The position numbers were made by a program, and so were the translations under genes. Shown here piece by piece: positions 8,176-16,501 of a stretch of 64,000 nt of DNA (position 1 is its first letter; each line of letters opens with the position of its first letter). The notes beneath the pieces are model-generated. The model was not told the DNA's origin. It made no database searches and was given only the letters and a program-made list of their open reading frames with translations. This stretch comes from DATGZH01 sp035297265 (GTDB lineage Bacteria > Actinomycetota > Acidimicrobiia > Acidimicrobiales > RAAP-2), in the NCBI GenBank assembly GCA_035297265.1, contig DATGZH010000042.1, forward strand, positions 124,001 through 188,000, read 5' to 3'.

Positions 8176-8204
8176 CGGCACCGGGGACACTCACCCCGGT
8201 GCCG
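8176..8204. terminator. Hairpin terminator between convergent genes
   Basis: Perfect 11-bp inverted repeat, CGGCACCGGGG (8176-8186) and CCCCGGTGCCG (8194-8204), with a 7-base loop. It lies between the end of the pilin gene (8127) and the end of the convergent dehydrogenase gene (8228), so it could serve both strands. There is no T-tract, which is usual for high-GC actinobacterial terminators. Confidence 0.6.
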
Positions 8205-8227
8205 TCGCGCCCGGGCCCCACTCGGCA

Positions 8228-9241
8228 CTAGGGCCGGACGACGACCTTGCCGGCGTCGGGGTCCCGCTCGAGCCGGGCGAAGCGCTCCGGCAGGGCCTCC
8301 AGGGTGACGGACTCGGTGACCATGGCCGAGGCGGCGAGCCGGTGGTCGGACAGGGCCTCGATCGTGTCCCTGAAGTCCTCCTGCCCGTAGTAGATCGAGA
8401 AGCGCAGGTCGAGCTCCTTGGCCATGGCGAAGAACGGGAAGATCTGGTCGGGCTGCGCGCAGATGCCGACCACCACGACCCGGCCGTCCACCGCGGCCAG
8501 CTCGATGGCCTGGCCCAGGAGACCGGGTTGCCCGCTGCACTCGACGACGACGGTCGGGCCGCCCCCCGTGGCCTCGAGCAGCTCGGCGGCCACGGGTCCG
8601 GCCTTCGGGTCGACCACCGCGGTGGCCCCGAGGGCCTCGGCGAGGGACCGCCGGACCGGCGAAGGCTCGCTCACGGCCACGGTGGTCAGCCCCGTCGCCC
8701 GGGCCCAGGCCACGGCGGCGAGGCCGATCGGCCCGGCGCCGAGCACCACCATCCGGTCGCTCGGCCCGACGTCGCCCCGGCGGAAGGCCCGGCGCACGAC
8801 GGCGAGCGGCTCGACGAGGGGCTGCTCCTCGGGGCTCATCGCCCCCGGCAGGGCGAACAGCTCGTCGGCCGGCACGCTCACGAGCTCGGCGAAGCCCCCC
8901 GGCCGCTGCATGCCGATCAGCTGGAACTCGGCACAGTGGTCCGGTCGGCCGCCGGTGCAGAAGGCGCAGGTACCACAGCCGGCGACGGGTCGGGCGGCCA
9001 CCGCCCGCCCGTCGGGCCACCGGGAGGCGTCGACGCCAACGCCGCGCTCGGCCACGAGGCCGGCGATCTCGTGGCCCATCACCGTCCCCGGCGGGCTCAT
9101 GCGGCTGGCCAGGTGCAGGTCGCTCCCGCAGATGCCACAGCCGGTCACCGCGAGGACCACCTCGCCGGGACCCGGCGTGGGGGCGGGCACCTCGCCCAGC
9201 TCGAGGTGCGGCCGGTCCTCGCTCAGTACGACGGCGCGCAC
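8228..9241 (-). CDS. Zinc-dependent medium-chain alcohol dehydrogenase
   Basis: MDR-family NAD(P)-dependent dehydrogenase, 337 aa. Catalytic zinc ligands are seen in TGCGICGSDLHL (Cys about residue 37) and MGHEIAGLV; the structural zinc loop is visible as CGTCAFCTGGRPDHC (about 89-103, four Cys). The Rossmann motif is VVLGAGPIGLAAVAWA (about 165-180). Substrate unknown; such enzymes oxidise secondary alcohols, polyols or threonine. The GTG start at 9241 lies five bases after the stop of the cupin gene 9247-9726, so the two form an operon and may act in one aromatic or alcohol pathway. Confidence 0.87.
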   Translation of the reverse strand: MRAVVLSEDRPHLELGEVPAPTPGPGEVVLAVTGCGICGSDLHLASRMSPPGTVMGHEIAGLVAERGVGVDASRWPDGRAVAARPVAGCGTCAFCTGGRPDHCAEFQLIGMQRPGGFAELVSVPADELFALPGAMSPEEQPLVEPLAVVRRAFRRGDVGPSDRMVVLGAGPIGLAAVAWARATGLTTVAVSEPSPVRRSLAEALGATAVVDPKAGPVAAELLEATGGGPTVVVECSGQPGLLGQAIELAAVDGRVVVVGICAQPDQIFPFFAMAKELDLRFSIYYGQEDFRDTIEALSDHRLAASAMVTESVTLEALPERFARLERDPDAGKVVVRP

Positions 9242-9246
9242 GGCGC

Positions 9247-9726
9247 TCAGCCCCCGATGACGACGACCGGGGGGTCAGGCATGTCGAACTGCTCGGCGCA
9301 GACGGCCCGGTAGAAGGGGAGGATCCCGTGGGCGTCGATCACCAGCTCCACCTGGCCTTCGGCGTTCAGGTTCAGGTTGGCGCCGTGGATGGCGAACCAC
9401 ACGTCGGTCGGCCCGTCGTTCGTCGGCGGCACGTGGAGGGTGTGCACCGATCCCGCCGGCTCGTAGAGGTAGGAACCGGCGGTGTTCACGACGTCGGGGT
9501 ACTCCAAGTAGAACCACGAGCCCGACCGGGTGAAGGCGAGGACGTGCCCGGTGTGCTTGTGGGTCTGCACCGTGTAGTCCGGCGGGAACTGGTTGCGGAT
9601 GATCCAGACCCCGTTGGCCAGGTCGACCTGCAGGAGCTGGAGCGTGGCCCCGTCGCCGATGTCGACGAAGGGCAGCTCGGACTCGCCCCGGTGGATGGCG
9701 GTCGGCGGTAGATCGGTCATGGTCAT
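9247..9726 (-). CDS. Cupin, 2,4'-dihydroxyacetophenone dioxygenase-like
   Basis: Cupin of 159 aa whose overall pattern (FVDIGDGATLQLLQVDLANG, then RNQFPPDYTVQTHKHTGHV, then YLYEPAGSVHTLHVP) matches 2,4'-dihydroxyacetophenone dioxygenase-like proteins, which cleave an aromatic ketone side chain with Fe. The metal ligands His56, His58 and a later Glu/His set are present. The ATG at 9726 is chosen because AGGAGG lies eight bases upstream; the GTG at 9735 overlaps that site. It is first in a two-gene operon with the dehydrogenase. Family likely; exact substrate is inference. Confidence 0.8.
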   Translation of the reverse strand: MTMTDLPPTAIHRGESELPFVDIGDGATLQLLQVDLANGVWIIRNQFPPDYTVQTHKHTGHVLAFTRSGSWFYLEYPDVVNTAGSYLYEPAGSVHTLHVPPTNDGPTDVWFAIHGANLNLNAEGQVELVIDAHGILPFYRAVCAEQFDMPDPPVVVIGG

Positions 9727-9939
9727 GGTGACCACCTCCTGCGACGTGGCTCGACGTCGTCCACCTTATCGAGAGACACGATCACTGCTCGGGTGGCGTG
9801 CGTCGGCCGACCGGGGAGAGAGGTGCCTGTGCCGGCGCGTCCTTCCAGGTCAGCGGGTTATCGCCCCGGCGCCGCCGCATCGTCGCCGCGTCGCGCGCTT
9901 GCCACGACAAGCTCCCGGCGACTAAACAGGCAGGCCATT

Positions 9940-10980
9940 GTGACTGACGTCGAGGTCGACTCGACGGCGGGTCCAGGGATCACATGGAGGTCGACGGCGC
10001 GCTTGGTCCCGCGCCGGGCCGTGTCCCTGGCGCTCGTCACAACGATCACCGCCACGGTGATCGGCGTGGCGCGCCCCGCCGGTGCCGACTCGGTCAGCTC
10101 GCTCCAGGCCAAGGCGGCGGCCGTCTCGGCCTCGATGCTGGCCGAGCAGCTGCAGATCGGCGGCTATCAGCACCAGTACGAGGCGGCCGGCGCGCGCGTG
10201 CAACGGGACGCGCAACTCGTCGCGGACACACAGCGCCGGATTGCCGATGACCAAGCTCGCATCACCAGCGACCGGGCGAAGTTGGCGCACGAGGCCGTGG
10301 CAATCTACGTGCACGCCGGGGCGAGCGCCGCCAACTCGGCGGCGCCGCTCCTGAACGGCGAGGACCAGACCCAGATCCAGCACGAGTACCAACAGGTCGT
10401 CGTGGGCGACGTCGGCGTGGCCGTCGACAACCTGCGGACGGCGCAGGGGTCGCTCGAGGCGGACGAGTCGACGCTCGTCCAGCGGGAGCACGCCGACGAG
10501 GCCGAGCAGCAGGCCGCGGCCGGCTTCCTGTCCTCGTCACAGAGCACCGAGCAGCAGCTGCAGACGGAGCAGTCGCAGGTGAACGGTCAGCTCGCCCAGG
10601 CGGTGGCCGAGCGGCAGGCGGCCACCGAGGCCGTGGCCGCGGCGTCGGTGAGCGCCGCCCAGGCCGCGGCGGCGACGGTGACGTTGGCGCCGACGCCCGA
10701 CCCGGGCCTGCCCGATCCCCCGCTCAACGCCTTCCTCACCTGTGTGGTCCAGGCGGAGTCCGGTGGGAACTACGGCGCCGTCTCGCCCAACGGCCTCTAC
10801 ATGGGGGCGTTCCAGTTCAGCCAGCCCACGTGGAACGAGGCGGCCCTCCTCGCCGGCCTGCCCTACCTCGTCGGGGTGGCGCCCAACACCGCCTCCAAGG
10901 CCGAACAGGACACCCTCGCCGTGGCGCTCTACAACGCCGACGGCCAGCAGCCCTGGTACGACCCCTGCCGGAACTCCTGA
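9940..10980 (+). CDS. Secreted coiled-coil protein with C-terminal transglycosylase/Rpf-like domain
   Basis: Exported cell-wall protein, 346 aa from GTG 9940. Residues 20-48 form a signal peptide ending in ARPAGAD. Residues 50-250 are a long Ala/Gln/Glu-rich coiled coil (SLQAKAAAVSASMLAEQLQ and similar). The C-terminal 80 residues hold a lysozyme-like domain: FLTCVVQAESGGNYGAVSPN with the probable catalytic Glu, then GLYMGAFQFSQPTWNEAA, then a closing Cys. This layout resembles NlpC/RipA-type coiled coils joined to a resuscitation-promoting-factor-like hydrolase. Role: peptidoglycan cleavage in growth or division. The ORF extends upstream to 9793, but the added residues look unconserved. Confidence 0.8.
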   Translation: MTDVEVDSTAGPGITWRSTARLVPRRAVSLALVTTITATVIGVARPAGADSVSSLQAKAAAVSASMLAEQLQIGGYQHQYEAAGARVQRDAQLVADTQRRIADDQARITSDRAKLAHEAVAIYVHAGASAANSAAPLLNGEDQTQIQHEYQQVVVGDVGVAVDNLRTAQGSLEADESTLVQREHADEAEQQAAAGFLSSSQSTEQQLQTEQSQVNGQLAQAVAERQAATEAVAAASVSAAQAAAATVTLAPTPDPGLPDPPLNAFLTCVVQAESGGNYGAVSPNGLYMGAFQFSQPTWNEAALLAGLPYLVGVAPNTASKAEQDTLAVALYNADGQQPWYDPCRNS

Positions 10981-10990
10981 GCGAGGGCGC

Positions 10991-11890
10991 TCAGGACGGC
11001 GGCGCCAGCTGGGCCGCCACCTCCGCCACGATCTGCTCGGTCGGCGGGAGCCCCGGGAGGTCGGCGGCCAGGGAGGGGTTCTCGCCGGCGGCGACGCGCT
11101 CCCAGCGCTGCACGGCTAACTCGACGAACTCGGGGTGCGGGAACACCCAGAAGCGCTCCCCGGTCACCGCGTCGGCCACGACATCGGCCACCGCGGCCGG
11201 GGTCATCCCTTCGTCGATGGCCCGCCGCACGTGCTTCTCGATGACCTGGGCCACGAAACTCGGTGCCGGTGGATCGCCGAAGGAGGTCGGCCAGTTCCGG
11301 GCGGCGTCCATGATGTTGGTGCGCACCCAGCCCGGGCAGAGCACGCTCACCCCGACCGGGGCGGCCATCTGCCGGAGCGTCACGTAGAGGTCCTCGCTCA
11401 TGGCGACCACCGCGTGCTTCGAAGCGTCGTAGGAGGGCGCGGTCCCGGGGACGAGGCCGGCCATCGACGCGGTGTTCACGATGTGGCCTTCGCCCTGTCC
11501 GAGGAGGAGGGGCAGGAAGGTCCGGACGCCGTAGACCACGCCCCAGAAGTTCACCCCGAGCACCCACTCCCAGGCGTTGAGCGGGCCGAACCACGGGTCG
11601 GCGAGCGTCTCCACGCCAGCGTTGTTGCAGACGAGGTGCACCCCACCGAAACGCTCGACGGCCGCCGCGGCCAGGCCCTGCACCGAGCTCTCGTCGCTCA
11701 CGTCGGTGCGCACCGTCAGCGTCGCCACACCGTGGGCCCCGACTTCCTCCGCCGCCGAGGCCAGGCCGGCCTCGTCCACATCGGCCAGCACGACGTCGAG
11801 GCCGCTCCTCCCGAACCGACTGGCCAGGGCGCGGCCGATGCCGCTCGCCGCACCCGTGACGACCGCCACCTTGCCCTTCGTCAGCTGCAC
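10991..11890 (-). CDS. SDR-family oxidoreductase
   Basis: Short-chain dehydrogenase of 299 aa. The cofactor motif TGAASGIG is at about residues 12-19, followed by acidic DVDEAGLA, which favours NAD(H). The NNAG motif and the catalytic Ser, Tyr and Lys (NTASMAGLVPGTAPSYDASK) are present. A C-terminal extension of about 50 residues goes beyond the usual 250 aa. Substrate unknown. GTG start. It is convergent with the transglycosylase gene. Confidence 0.87.
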   Translation of the reverse strand: MQLTKGKVAVVTGAASGIGRALASRFGRSGLDVVLADVDEAGLASAAEEVGAHGVATLTVRTDVSDESSVQGLAAAAVERFGGVHLVCNNAGVETLADPWFGPLNAWEWVLGVNFWGVVYGVRTFLPLLLGQGEGHIVNTASMAGLVPGTAPSYDASKHAVVAMSEDLYVTLRQMAAPVGVSVLCPGWVRTNIMDAARNWPTSFGDPPAPSFVAQVIEKHVRRAIDEGMTPAAVADVVADAVTGERFWVFPHPEFVELAVQRWERVAAGENPSLAADLPGLPPTEQIVAEVAAQLAPPS

Positions 11891-11963
11891 GGTGCCTCCC
11901 GTCCTCGCTCGACGGGGCCAACGTAGGCCGGGCCCCGTCGGGTTGCCAGCGGTCCGCTCGTCC

Positions 11964-13484
11964 TCAACGACCGAAGGCGACGCCGTCGCGCCGCTGGTCG
12001 GCGGCCCCTTCGAGCCACCCGTCGGCGTGACAGCGGACGAGCTGGCCGCACCCCGCGCCCTCGCCCCGCAGGCGCTGGTCGGCCACGGTGAAGCCGGCGG
12101 CCCGCAGCGCCGCCACCTCGTCGTCGGTCACGCCCGCCTCGAGCGCCACGAGGTCACCGCCGAGCCAGCGGGCCCGGGGCGCGTCGAGGGCTCCCTGCGC
12201 GTCGCGACCGCCGTCGACCAGTTGCGTCAGGACCTGCACCTGTCCCTGGGGCTGCATCGAGCCGCCGACGACCCCGAAGGCGGCCCACGGCCGCGTCGCC
12301 GATTCGGGGCCCCGCACCATGGCCGGGATGATCGTGTGGAAGGGCCGCTTGCCCGGGGCGACGACGCCGGGGTGCCCCTCGTCGAGCGAGAACCCGAGGC
12401 CTCGGTTCTGCAGCGTGGCCCCGCCGGCCACGAGCCCCGAGCCGAAGGCGTGGAAGGTGGAGCTGATGAGGCTGACAGCCAGCTCGCCGGCGACCGCCGC
12501 GGTGTACACCGTCTCGCTGGCCGCCCAGAAGGCCGGCACCTCCACCGTCCTCGGGTCGGCCACCTCGGCATGGGCCCGGCGCATCCCGTCGCGCACCGCG
12601 AGCATCACCCGGGCGAGTGACGCCGGGTCCTCGTCGCGCCACGGGGGTTGGTCCTCCAAGATGGCCAGCGCGGCGAGGACGGCCACACCCTGGCCGTTCG
12701 GCGGCGCCTCGTCGACCGTGAGCCCGCGGAACGAACCGGACACCGGCTCGGTCCACTCGCCCCGGTGCGAGAGGAGGTCCTCGTGGTCGAGCACCCCGCC
12801 CTCGGCTTGCACCGCCGCGACGACCTCGTCGGCCCAGCTCCCGCCGTAGTGGGCGTCGCGACCCCCGTCGGCCACGGCGGCGAGGCTGTCGGCGAGGGCC
12901 TCGTTGGTGCAGCGGTCGCCGCTGCGCACGTCGGGCGGGAACGGGGCGCCGGGGCGGAGCCGCTTGGCGTCGGCCCGCCAGGCGCGTGCCGTCGTCCGGC
13001 CGACCGGGAACCCCGAGCGGGCGAGCTCGATGGCCGGCCGGAGCGTCGTGGCGAGGGGCAGCCGCCCGAACCGCTCGACCAACTGGACCCAGGTGTCGAC
13101 GACCCCGGGGACGGTCACGCTGAGCGCGCTCGTGTCGGGGAGGGTCGGCGGGAAGTCCGAGAAGATCTGGCCGAGGAAGTCGTACCCGTGGCCGCCCCCG
13201 GTCTCGTAGGTGACCCGCTCCTCGAGGCAGCGGTCGAGCGTCAATCCGGCCGGGGCCGGTCCTGAGCCGTTGAACGCCACGACCTCGCCCCCGTCGGCCA
13301 CGAGGGCGAACGCGTCACCGCCGATCCCTGTCCAGAGCGGCTGGGTGACGCCGAGGACGGCGTCGGCGGCCACCGCGGCATCGACCGCCGAGCCCCCCTC
13401 GTCGAGCGCCCAGAGGCCGGCGGCGACGGCGAGCGGGCTGGAGGTGGAGACCATGGCGCGACGCGCCCAGGTCGAAGAGCCCAT
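11964..13484 (-). CDS. Gamma-glutamyltransferase-family protein
   Basis: Ntn-hydrolase of the GGT family, 506 aa, lacking an obvious signal peptide. Family landmarks: GGSAVDAAVAADAVLGVTQP (30-49), GIGGDAFALV (53-62), and the C-terminal FGVVGGSMQPQGQVQVL. Autoprocessing should occur at a Thr. Where E. coli GGT has Thr-Thr-His, this protein reads Glu324-Thr325-Val326, followed by FGSGLVAGG and LQNRGLGFSL, so Thr325 is the likely nucleophile if the protein is active. GGT-like homologues with an acidic residue before Thr are common, and many act on substrates other than glutathione, as expected in an organism using mycothiol. Confidence 0.83.
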   Translation of the reverse strand: MGSSTWARRAMVSTSSPLAVAAGLWALDEGGSAVDAAVAADAVLGVTQPLWTGIGGDAFALVADGGEVVAFNGSGPAPAGLTLDRCLEERVTYETGGGHGYDFLGQIFSDFPPTLPDTSALSVTVPGVVDTWVQLVERFGRLPLATTLRPAIELARSGFPVGRTTARAWRADAKRLRPGAPFPPDVRSGDRCTNEALADSLAAVADGGRDAHYGGSWADEVVAAVQAEGGVLDHEDLLSHRGEWTEPVSGSFRGLTVDEAPPNGQGVAVLAALAILEDQPPWRDEDPASLARVMLAVRDGMRRAHAEVADPRTVEVPAFWAASETVYTAAVAGELAVSLISSTFHAFGSGLVAGGATLQNRGLGFSLDEGHPGVVAPGKRPFHTIIPAMVRGPESATRPWAAFGVVGGSMQPQGQVQVLTQLVDGGRDAQGALDAPRARWLGGDLVALEAGVTDDEVAALRAAGFTVADQRLRGEGAGCGQLVRCHADGWLEGAADQRRDGVAFGR

Positions 13485-13520
13485 GCGGGCCGCATGGTAG
13501 CGGTGGGCGGGCGGTCGGCG

Positions 13521-14393
13521 TCAGGTGGGCCGGGGGCGGGGACGCCCGTCGACGAGCTCGACCGCGGTGCCGGCCTGGCGGCGCTTCGCCGCCAGGGCCG
13601 CGGTCAGCCGGCGACGGAGGGGCTTGCTCAACAAGCGCTGTGCCTCGTCGACGTCGACGAAGCGATAGGCGGAGAGCTCGTCGGCCTGGAGCGTGATGCC
13701 AGCCAACCGCCGGTCAGGCAGGCGCCCGCAGTCGAAGAGGTAGCGGAGGCCGCCCGGTCGCCCGGGTCGGAGCCGGCGGAAGTCGACGGCCACGAGCCTG
13801 CCGTCGTCGAGCTCGAGCCCGGTCTCCTCCTGCACCTCGCGCCGGCAGGCCTCCCAGGGGCTCTCGCCGTCGGCCTCCATCATCCCGCCGGGGAGCGTCC
13901 AGTGGGCCTTGTACGTGGGCTCGAGGACGAGGAGTCGCCCCTCTTCGTCGAAGACGAGGGCGCTCGCCGAGGCCGGGAGACGAGGCAGCACCCACGCACT
14001 GACGGACGGCGTCGTCGTCGGCACGAACTCGGTGAGCGACAGCGTGTTGCCGTCGGGGTCGGAGAACCAGACCACCTTGTCGCCGCCGGGGGTCGTCCAC
14101 ACGCCGAGCTCGTCCTGCTCCATCCCCGGGTAACGGCGGCAGGGGACCCCGCGGACGAGGAGTCGGCGCACCTCGGCCGCGATGTCGGCCACCGCCCACC
14201 CGAGCACGGTGTACGGGACGGCGGCCACGTCGTCGACGAGGGTGACCCTGAGCATCGTCCCGTGCGCGTCGAAGACGACAGCGACCGGGTTCTCTTCGAC
14301 GAGCGTGAGGCCGAGCAGGCCACCGTAGAAGGACCGGGCGACGGCGAGGTCGCGCACACCGACGAAGGCCACGAGGTCGGACGAGTCGAGCAC
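13521..14393 (-). CDS. VOC (glyoxalase) domain fused to Nudix hydrolase
   Basis: Two-domain protein of 290 aa. Residues 5-124 are a VOC/glyoxalase domain (VAFVGVRDLAVARSFYGGLL, ending VVWFSDPDGNTLSLTEF). Residues 130-270 are a Nudix domain with PGGMMEADGESPWEACRREV followed by QEETGLEL (168-195). The Nudix box has one more residue than the canonical G-x5-E spacing (GGMMEADGE), while the catalytic REVQEE is intact. It starts at GTG 14393. This is an unusual partnership; a role in clearing damaged metabolites or nucleotides is inference. It is divergent from the Smr gene at 14466. Confidence 0.83.
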   Translation of the reverse strand: MLDSSDLVAFVGVRDLAVARSFYGGLLGLTLVEENPVAVVFDAHGTMLRVTLVDDVAAVPYTVLGWAVADIAAEVRRLLVRGVPCRRYPGMEQDELGVWTTPGGDKVVWFSDPDGNTLSLTEFVPTTTPSVSAWVLPRLPASASALVFDEEGRLLVLEPTYKAHWTLPGGMMEADGESPWEACRREVQEETGLELDDGRLVAVDFRRLRPGRPGGLRYLFDCGRLPDRRLAGITLQADELSAYRFVDVDEAQRLLSKPLRRRLTAALAAKRRQAGTAVELVDGRPRPRPT

Positions 14394-14465
14394 CGTCGGA
14401 GCCTAATGGGGTGGCGGCCCACCTCCCCGGGGCGGTCGCTACGATCGGTCACCCGACCGGGAGGG

Positions 14466-14729
14466 GTGAGGACGACGAAGCTGAAGCTCGATCTCCACGA
14501 CGTCTACAACCGGGGCGGCGAGATCGACCGGGCTCTGAAGGACATCATCGACGAGGCCGTGGACAAGAAGGCCACCCTCGTCGAGATCATCCCGGGCAAG
14601 GGTTCGGGACAGCTGAGGAAGCGGGTCCTCCGCTTCCTCGACCAGAAGGAGATCAAGGCCCTCTACCACCGGGTGGAAAAGGACTCGCACAACTTCGGGC
14701 GGATCTTCGTGCACTTCCGCTGGAAGTGA
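14466..14729 (+). CDS. Small Smr-domain protein
   Basis: Stand-alone Smr domain of 87 aa. LKLDLHDVYNRGGEIDRAL contains the conserved LDLH; the central motif is IPGKGSGQLRKRVLRFL, where the usual HGKG reads PGKG, as I recall for this actinobacterial subgroup. The product ends FGRIFVHFRWK. Smr domains are nucleases or nucleic-acid binders. GTG at 14466 is the only start that gives this compact domain; GGGAGGG lies immediately before it, so spacing is tight. It is followed by the ABC-F gene about 95 bases downstream. Confidence 0.8.
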   Translation: MRTTKLKLDLHDVYNRGGEIDRALKDIIDEAVDKKATLVEIIPGKGSGQLRKRVLRFLDQKEIKALYHRVEKDSHNFGRIFVHFRWK

Positions 14730-14824
14730 ACCGGATGGACACCGCGAGGCGTTACGCTGGCCGGCGTGCGTTGACCTCCGTAGGCGCCGTGTCCGCTCGT
14801 CCACCCCGGCCCCGGAGCTCTCCA

Positions 14825-16501
14825 ATGTCCGCACGCCCAGCCGTCCCGGCCACGCTCGTGGCCACCGACCTCACCAAAGACCTCGGCGGCCGCCCGGTGC
14901 TCCGCGACGTGTCGCTCACCGTCGGCCCGCAGACCTGCCTCGGCGTGGTGGGCCCGAACGGGGCCGGCAAGTCCACGCTCCTCCGGCTGCTCGCCGGCCT
15001 GCTCGACCCCGACGGGGGCCGGGTGCGGCGCGACCCGCCGACCGCCACCGTCGGCTACCTGGCCCAGGAGCAGGAGGCCCGCCCGGGTGAGACGGTCCGG
15101 GGGGCGCTCACCCGACTGACCGGGGTGGCCCAGGCCGAGGCGGCGCTCGCCGAGGCGGCCGGCGCCCTCGCCGAGGGCCGGCCCGGGTCCGAGGAGGCCT
15201 ACCACGTGGCCCTCGGGCAGCTGTCGTCCCTGTCGGCGGGCGACGTCGACGCCCGCCTCGAGGCGGCATTGGTCGACCTCGACCTCGACCCGACGCTGGC
15301 CGACCGGCCCACCGCCGGGCTCTCCGGCGGGCAGGCGGCCAAGGTGGCCCTCGCTGCCGTGGCCCTCGCCCGCTTCGACCTGCTCCTGCTCGACGAGCCC
15401 ACCAACAACTTGGACTTCGCCGGCCTGGCCCACCTCGAGGGGCTCGTGGTGAGCCGGCGTTCGGGGCTGGTCGTCGTGTCCCACGACCGGGCGTTCTTGG
15501 AGGCCACCGTGACCTCGGTGCTCGAGCTCGACGAGCACGACCACACGGCCCGCGTCTTCGGTGGCGGCTGGACCGCCTACCTGGAGGAGCGGGGGCGGGC
15601 CCGGGAGCAGGAGGCCGAGGCCTACGCCAAGTACGAGGTGAAGGTGGCCCGGCTCGAGGACCGGGCCCGTCGGGAGCGGGAGTGGGCCACGACGGGCGTG
15701 CGCAAGGAGAAGAAGGCGCGCAAGGACAACGACAAGGCGCAGCGGGACTTCCGCATCAACCGGACCGAGCAGCTGGCATCGAGGGCTCGCCGGACCGACC
15801 GGGCCCTGGCCGCGCTGCCCACCGTCGAGAAGCCCTTCGAGGGCTGGGACCTCCGTTTCCAGATCGCCGAGGCGCCGCGGGCCGGCGCCGTCGTCGTCCG
15901 CCTGGAGGGCGCGGTGGTCCAACGGGGCTCGTTCCGCCTCGGGCCGGTCGACCTCGAGGTCGGTTGGGCCGAGCGCCTCGCCCTCGTCGGGCCGAACGGC
16001 TCGGGGAAGACCACGCTCATCGGCGCCCTCCTCGGCCGGCTCGAGCTCGTCGAGGGCACCCGGTGGCTCGGCCCCTCGGTGGTGGTGGGCGAGGTGGGCC
16101 AGTACCGGCAAGCCTTCGGGGGACCGACGAGCGCGCTGATCGGGCTCCAACGGGCCTCGGGGCTCCCCGACGCCGAGGCCCGGTCGCTCCTCGCCAAGTT
16201 CGGGCTCGACGCCCATGACGTGCAGCGGCCCGGGTCGTCGCTCTCGCCGGGCGAACGGACCCGGGCCGAGCTGGCCACCTTCCAGGCGTCGGGCGTCAAC
16301 TTCCTCGTGCTCGACGAGCCGACCAACCACCTGGACCTCGCGGCCATCGAGCAGCTCGAGGCGGCCCTCGCCACGTTCGCCGGCACGCTGCTCGTGGTCT
16401 CCCACGACCGGCGGCTGCTCGAGCGGGTGCCGCTGACGAAGCGCCTCGTCCTCGGCGGGGAGGGGGAGGAGGTCGCGCTCAGGTCAGGATGGCCAGCGTG
16501 A
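14825..16501 (+). CDS. ABC-F family ATP-binding protein
   Basis: Cytosolic tandem ATPase of 558 aa without membrane domains. Domain 1 has Walker A GPNGAGKST (43-51), signature LSGGQ and Walker B LLLLDEPTNNLD. The linker (about residues 250-345) is rich in Arg, Lys and Glu (VRKEKKARKDNDKAQRDFRI). Domain 2 has GPNGSGKTT, a variant signature LSPGE and FLVLDEPTNHLD. ABC-F proteins bind the ribosomal E site and serve translation or antibiotic resistance; which role applies here cannot be told. The start at ATG 14825 precedes MSARPAVPATLVATDLTK. The 3' end overlaps the convergent CPBP gene by 23 bases. Confidence 0.9.
   Translation: MSARPAVPATLVATDLTKDLGGRPVLRDVSLTVGPQTCLGVVGPNGAGKSTLLRLLAGLLDPDGGRVRRDPPTATVGYLAQEQEARPGETVRGALTRLTGVAQAEAALAEAAGALAEGRPGSEEAYHVALGQLSSLSAGDVDARLEAALVDLDLDPTLADRPTAGLSGGQAAKVALAAVALARFDLLLLDEPTNNLDFAGLAHLEGLVVSRRSGLVVVSHDRAFLEATVTSVLELDEHDHTARVFGGGWTAYLEERGRAREQEAEAYAKYEVKVARLEDRARREREWATTGVRKEKKARKDNDKAQRDFRINRTEQLASRARRTDRALAALPTVEKPFEGWDLRFQIAEAPRAGAVVVRLEGAVVQRGSFRLGPVDLEVGWAERLALVGPNGSGKTTLIGALLGRLELVEGTRWLGPSVVVGEVGQYRQAFGGPTSALIGLQRASGLPDAEARSLLAKFGLDAHDVQRPGSSLSPGERTRAELATFQASGVNFLVLDEPTNHLDLAAIEQLEAALATFAGTLLVVSHDRRLLERVPLTKRLVLGGEGEEVALRSGWPA

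Noticed and set aside
9727..9939. Possible c-di-AMP (ydaO-type) riboswitch before the transglycosylase-like gene
   Set aside because: Such riboswitches often precede rpf-like genes, and a weak GTCAGC-like string occurs, but the conserved GGGGTGAATC-type core and overall length are missing.
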